Part shown: positions 7,004-9,796 of the stretch, in pieces | Layout: each line of letters starts with the position of its first letter | How positions within the stretch are numbered: position 1 is the stretch's first letter | DNA from: CAZEFK01 sp964511405 | GTDB lineage: Bacteria > Pseudomonadota > Alphaproteobacteria > Elsterales > Elsteraceae | Direction of reading: 5' to 3' | Length of the DNA: 9,796 nucleotides | Assembly: GCA_964511405.1 (NCBI GenBank) | Contig: CAZEFK010000247.1 | Location: 1 to 9,796 of the forward strand | Notes under the pieces: model-generated | What the model was told of the DNA's origin: nothing | Databases searched by the model: none | Seen by the model: only the letters and a program-made list of their open reading frames with translations | Program-made: the position numbers and the translations under genes

Positions 7004-7019
7004 ACACAAGATCTAGAAA
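7004..7019 (+). promoter_or_regulatory. Candidate NrdR box 2, next to the nrdJ ribosome binding site
   Basis: ACACAAGATCTAGAAA matches the recalled NrdR consensus (acaCwAtATaTwGtgt) at 11 of 16 positions, including all six most-conserved core positions; the left half is perfect through position 6 and the right end is degenerate. It shares the ATCTAG core with candidate box 1. The two are 163 bases apart, unlike the close pairs (about 31 bases) usual for NrdR, so this is tentative. Confidence 0.38.
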
Positions 7020-7021
7020 GC

Positions 7022-7025
7022 GGAG
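7022..7025 (+). promoter_or_regulatory. Shine-Dalgarno for nrdJ
   Basis: GGAG ends 7 bases before the ATG at 7033, an ideal spacing. It decides the start over the two in-frame GTG codons at 7027 and 7030. An in-frame TGA at 7000-7002 closes off anything further upstream. Confidence 0.75.
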
Positions 7026-7032
7026 CGTGGTG

Positions 7033-9796
7033 ATGCGGATCGGTCGGCGGTTCACGGTAGACAGCACGTCACCCTATGACGGGATTCCCTTTCGGACCAC
7101 CACCAGCGAGATCCGCAATCCCGACGGATCGGTCGTCTTCAAGCTCGACCGCATCGAGGTCCCGGCCGACTGGAGCCAGGTCGCGTGCGACGTGCTGGCG
7201 CAGAAATATTTCCGCAAGGCCGGCGTCCCCGCCGCGCTGAGGCCGGTGCCCGAGGACGACGTCCCGGCCTGGCTGTGGCGCCGCGAGGCCGACGACGAGG
7301 CCCTGGCCGTCCTGCCCGAACCTGAGCGAATCGTGGGCGAGACCAGCGCCCGCCAGGTGTTCGACCGCCTTGCCGGCACCTGGACCTACTGGGGCTGGAA
7401 GGGCGGCTATTTCGACCAGGAGGCCGACGCCCGCGCCTTTTTCGACGAGCTGCGCTACACCCTCGCCCGCCAGATGGCGGCGCCCAACAGCCCGCAATGG
7501 TTCAACACCGGCCTGCACTGGGCCTACGGCATCGACGGCCCGGCCCAGGGCCATGTCTATGTCGACTACCGGACCGGCCAGCTGGTGCAGTCGGCCTCGG
7601 CCTACGAGCATCCGCAGCCGCACGCCTGCTTCATCCAGTCGGTCGAGGACGACCTGGTGAATGACGGCGGCATCATGGATCTGTGGGTGCGCGAGGCGCG
7701 GCTGTTCAAGTACGGCTCGGGCACCGGCACCAACTTCTCGGCGCTGCGCGGCGACGGCGAACGGCTGTCGGGCGGCGGCCGGTCGTCGGGCCTGATGAGC
7801 TTCCTCAAGATCGGCGACCGCGCCGCCGGCGCCATCAAGTCGGGCGGCACCACGCGCCGCGCTGCCAAGATGGTGGTGGTCGACGCCGACCATCCCGACA
7901 TCCAGGACTTCGTCAACTGGAAGGTCGTCGAGGAGCAGAAGGTGGCGGCGCTGGTCGCCGGCTCCATCCAGGCGAACAAGCACCTGAACGCCGTGCTGTC
8001 GGCCTGCGCCGAGGGGGAGGACGATAGTCGCTTCGACCCCAAGAAGAACCGGGCGCTGGCCAAGGCGATCCGCGCCGCCCGCGCGGTCGCCGTGCCCGAG
8101 AACTACATCCAGCGCGCGATCCAATACGCCCGCCAGGGCTACGCCTCGATGTCGTTCAAGACCTACGACACCGATTGGGACAGCGACGCCTACCTGACGG
8201 TCGCCGGCCAGAACTCCAACAACACGGTGCGCCTGACCAACGCGTTCCTGGACGCGGTGCGCGACGACGACGACTGGCAGCTCATCCGCCGCACCGACCG
8301 CAAGGTCGCCCGGACCGTCAAGGCCAAGGCGCTATGGGACGACATCGCGCATGCCGCCTGGGCGTGCGCCGATCCCGGCCTGCAGTTCGACACCACCATC
8401 AACGAGTGGCACACCTGCCCGGCGTCGGGCCGCATCAACGCCTCGAACCCGTGCTCGGAATACATGTTCCTGGACGACACGGCGTGCAACCTGGCGTCCT
8501 TGAACCTGATCCAGTTCCGTGGCGCCGACGGCCGCTTCGCCGTCGCCGACTACGAGCACGCGACGCGGCTGTGGACCATCGTGCTCGAGATCTCGGTGCT
8601 GATGGCGCAGTTCCCGTCGCGCCGGATCGCCGAGCTCAGCTACCGCTACCGCACGCTGGGCCTGGGCTATGCCAATATCGGTGGCCTGCTGATGGCCTCG
8701 GGCCTGCCCTATGACAGCGACGAGGGTCGCGCCCTGTGTGCGGCGCTGACGGCGCTGATGACCGGCGTCGCCTACCGCACCTCGGCCGAGATGGCGAGCG
8801 AGCTCGGGCCGTTCCCGGGCTACGCCGACAATGCCGAGGCCATGATGCGGGTGATGCGCAACCATCGCCGCGCCGCCCAGGGCCTGGCCGACGGCTATGA
8901 GGGCCTGGCGGTCAAGCCGGTGCCGCTGGACGTCGCCCATTGCCCGGACCCGGCGCTGGTCGCGGCCGCCCAGCGCGCCTGGGACGCGGTGATCGAGGCC
9001 GGCGCCGCCCATGGCTTCCGCAACGCCCAGGCCACGGTGATCGCGCCGACCGGCACCATCGGCCTGGTCATGGATTGCGACACCACCGGCATCGAACCCG
9101 ACTTCGCCCTGGTCAAGTTCAAGAAGCTGGCCGGCGGCGGCTATTTCAAGATCATCAACCGGCTGGTGCCGACGGCGCTGGAGACCCTGGGCTACGCGCC
9201 CGAGGAGATCGACGCCATCACCGCCTACGCGGTCGGCCGCGGCACCCTGGAGGGCGCCCCGACCATCGACCACCCGGCGCTGATGCAGCGCGGCTTCGAC
9301 GCCGCCGCCATCGACCGCCTGGAGGCGGCGCTGCAGTCGGCCTACGACATCAAGTTCGCGTTCAACAAGTGGACGCTGGGCGAGGCGTTCTGCCGCGACC
9401 GCCTGGGCGTGCCGGCCGACAAGCTCGACGAGCCCGGCTTCGACCTGCTGGGCCATCTGGGCTTCACCGCGGCCGACATCGAGGCCGCCAACGTCTGGTG
9501 CTGCGGCGCCATGACCCTGGAGGGCGCGCCCTTCCTCAAGCCCGAGCACCTGGCGGTGTTCGACTGCGCCAGCCCGTGCGGCCGCACCGGCACGCGCTGC
9601 CTGTCGGTCGCCAGCCACATCCGGATCATGGCGGCGGCCCAGCCCTTCATCTCCGGCGCCATCTCCAAGACCGTCAACATGCCCAACGAGTCGACGGTGG
9701 CGGACTGCCAGCGCGCCTACCACGACTCCTGGACCCTGGGCCTGAAGGCGATCTCGCACTACCGCGACGGCACGAAGATGAGCCAGCCGCAGTCGG
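7033..9796 (+). CDS. nrdJ: Vitamin B12-dependent (class II) ribonucleotide reductase, 5' part
   Basis: The first 921 codons of an open frame that runs off the window end. Class II reductases make deoxyribonucleotides using adenosylcobalamin as radical source, with or without oxygen. The N-terminus (MRIGRRFTVDSTSPYDGIPF, then RTTTSEIRNPDG) is the standard alphaproteobacterial NrdJ opening. Catalytic residues are intact: Cys199 in PHACFIQ and Cys485 in TACNLASLN as the redox pair, and the radical motif NPCSE with Asn472, the thiyl Cys474 and Glu476. APTGTIG (671-677) is the family phosphate-binding loop, and NVWCCGAMTLEGAP, FISGAISKTVNMPNEST and ALKAISHYRDGTK-like sequence continue the conserved C-terminal part. 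No N-terminal ATP-cone is seen before the catalytic domain. Relatives are about 1,200 residues, so roughly 300 codons, including the C-terminal cysteine region, lie beyond the edge. Regulation by NrdR is suggested by upstream sites. Confidence 0.97.
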   Translation, partial: MRIGRRFTVDSTSPYDGIPFRTTTSEIRNPDGSVVFKLDRIEVPADWSQVACDVLAQKYFRKAGVPAALRPVPEDDVPAWLWRREADDEALAVLPEPERIVGETSARQVFDRLAGTWTYWGWKGGYFDQEADARAFFDELRYTLARQMAAPNSPQWFNTGLHWAYGIDGPAQGHVYVDYRTGQLVQSASAYEHPQPHACFIQSVEDDLVNDGGIMDLWVREARLFKYGSGTGTNFSALRGDGERLSGGGRSSGLMSFLKIGDRAAGAIKSGGTTRRAAKMVVVDADHPDIQDFVNWKVVEEQKVAALVAGSIQANKHLNAVLSACAEGEDDSRFDPKKNRALAKAIRAARAVAVPENYIQRAIQYARQGYASMSFKTYDTDWDSDAYLTVAGQNSNNTVRLTNAFLDAVRDDDDWQLIRRTDRKVARTVKAKALWDDIAHAAWACADPGLQFDTTINEWHTCPASGRINASNPCSEYMFLDDTACNLASLNLIQFRGADGRFAVADYEHATRLWTIVLEISVLMAQFPSRRIAELSYRYRTLGLGYANIGGLLMASGLPYDSDEGRALCAALTALMTGVAYRTSAEMASELGPFPGYADNAEAMMRVMRNHRRAAQGLADGYEGLAVKPVPLDVAHCPDPALVAAAQRAWDAVIEAGAAHGFRNAQATVIAPTGTIGLVMDCDTTGIEPDFALVKFKKLAGGGYFKIINRLVPTALETLGYAPEEIDAITAYAVGRGTLEGAPTIDHPALMQRGFDAAAIDRLEAALQSAYDIKFAFNKWTLGEAFCRDRLGVPADKLDEPGFDLLGHLGFTAADIEAANVWCCGAMTLEGAPFLKPEHLAVFDCASPCGRTGTRCLSVASHIRIMAAAQPFISGAISKTVNMPNESTVADCQRAYHDSWTLGLKAISHYRDGTKMSQPQS

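Larger units (their letters stand above)
6719..7032. other. Divergent intergenic control region between NDUFA12 and nrdJ
   Basis: These 314 bases hold no credible gene on either strand. Positions 6836-7032 are clearly less GC-rich than the rest of the window. In order they contain a sigma-70-like promoter facing nrdJ with a NrdR-box-like sequence in its spacer, a tandem CATATCT repeat, a small hairpin, a 19-base imperfect palindrome, a second NrdR-box-like sequence, and the nrdJ ribosome binding site. If the promoter call is right, nrdJ has a leader of about 160 bases. I looked for the conserved GCCACTG B12 box of a cobalamin riboswitch and did not find it. The leftward promoter for NDUFA12 was not located with confidence. 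Confidence 0.8.

Noticed and set aside
6719..7032. A cobalamin riboswitch ahead of the B12-dependent reductase
   Set aside because: I looked for the conserved GCCACTG B12 box and the surrounding conserved core and did not see them on the + strand.
8332..9759. A 475-codon - strand frame inside nrdJ
   Set aside because: It lies opposite the conserved NrdJ catalytic core; its composition is Arg/Gly/Ala/His-rich and unlike any family I know.

Overview
This window comes from a very GC-rich (about 70% by eye) Alphaproteobacterium. Two things point there: an NDUFA12/B17.2-type complex I accessory subunit, which is a hallmark of Alphaproteobacteria and mitochondria, and an AdoCbl-dependent (class II) ribonucleotide reductase of the alphaproteobacterial NrdJ type. 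A Rhodospirillales-like organism is my best guess, but no 16S or other clade marker is present.

Layout. (1) Positions 1-2236, + strand: the 3' end of accB (biotin carboxyl carrier protein), accC (biotin carboxylase) and aat (leucyl/phenylalanyl-tRNA--protein transferase), tightly spaced. (2) Positions 2333-5415: three glycan-type genes. A SAM-methyltransferase-like protein and a fucosyltransferase-superfamily protein lie on + only 3 bases apart. Converging on them from the - strand is a TPR plus GT9-like glycosyltransferase. The convergent genes share their stop codons in the four bases TTAG at 4144-4147. (3) Positions 5412-6718, - strand: NDUFA12, mlaD and a DUF2155 protein, reading in that order into the TPR-glycosyltransferase. 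The last three genes are chained by 4-base start/stop overlaps (ATGA, then GTGA). (4) Positions 6719-7032: a divergent control region. (5) From 7033 to the window edge: the first 921 codons of nrdJ.

From memory, accB-accC-aat near DUF2155/mlaD/NDUFA12 is a recurring alphaproteobacterial neighbourhood of housekeeping and envelope genes. The three glycan genes therefore look like an insertion between aat and DUF2155. The glycosyltransferase has joined the DUF2155 transcription unit and the other two sit behind aat. This is the most unusual genic arrangement here, but its product and substrate cannot be read from the sequence.

The control region is the richest non-coding stretch. It holds a plausible sigma-70 promoter for nrdJ, two sequences matching the conserved core of the NrdR repressor box (one in the promoter spacer, one next to the ribosome binding site), a tandem CATATCT repeat, a small hairpin and a 19-base imperfect palindrome. 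I found no convincing new defence system, mobile element, CRISPR array, tRNA or rRNA. Most of the window is conserved core genome.
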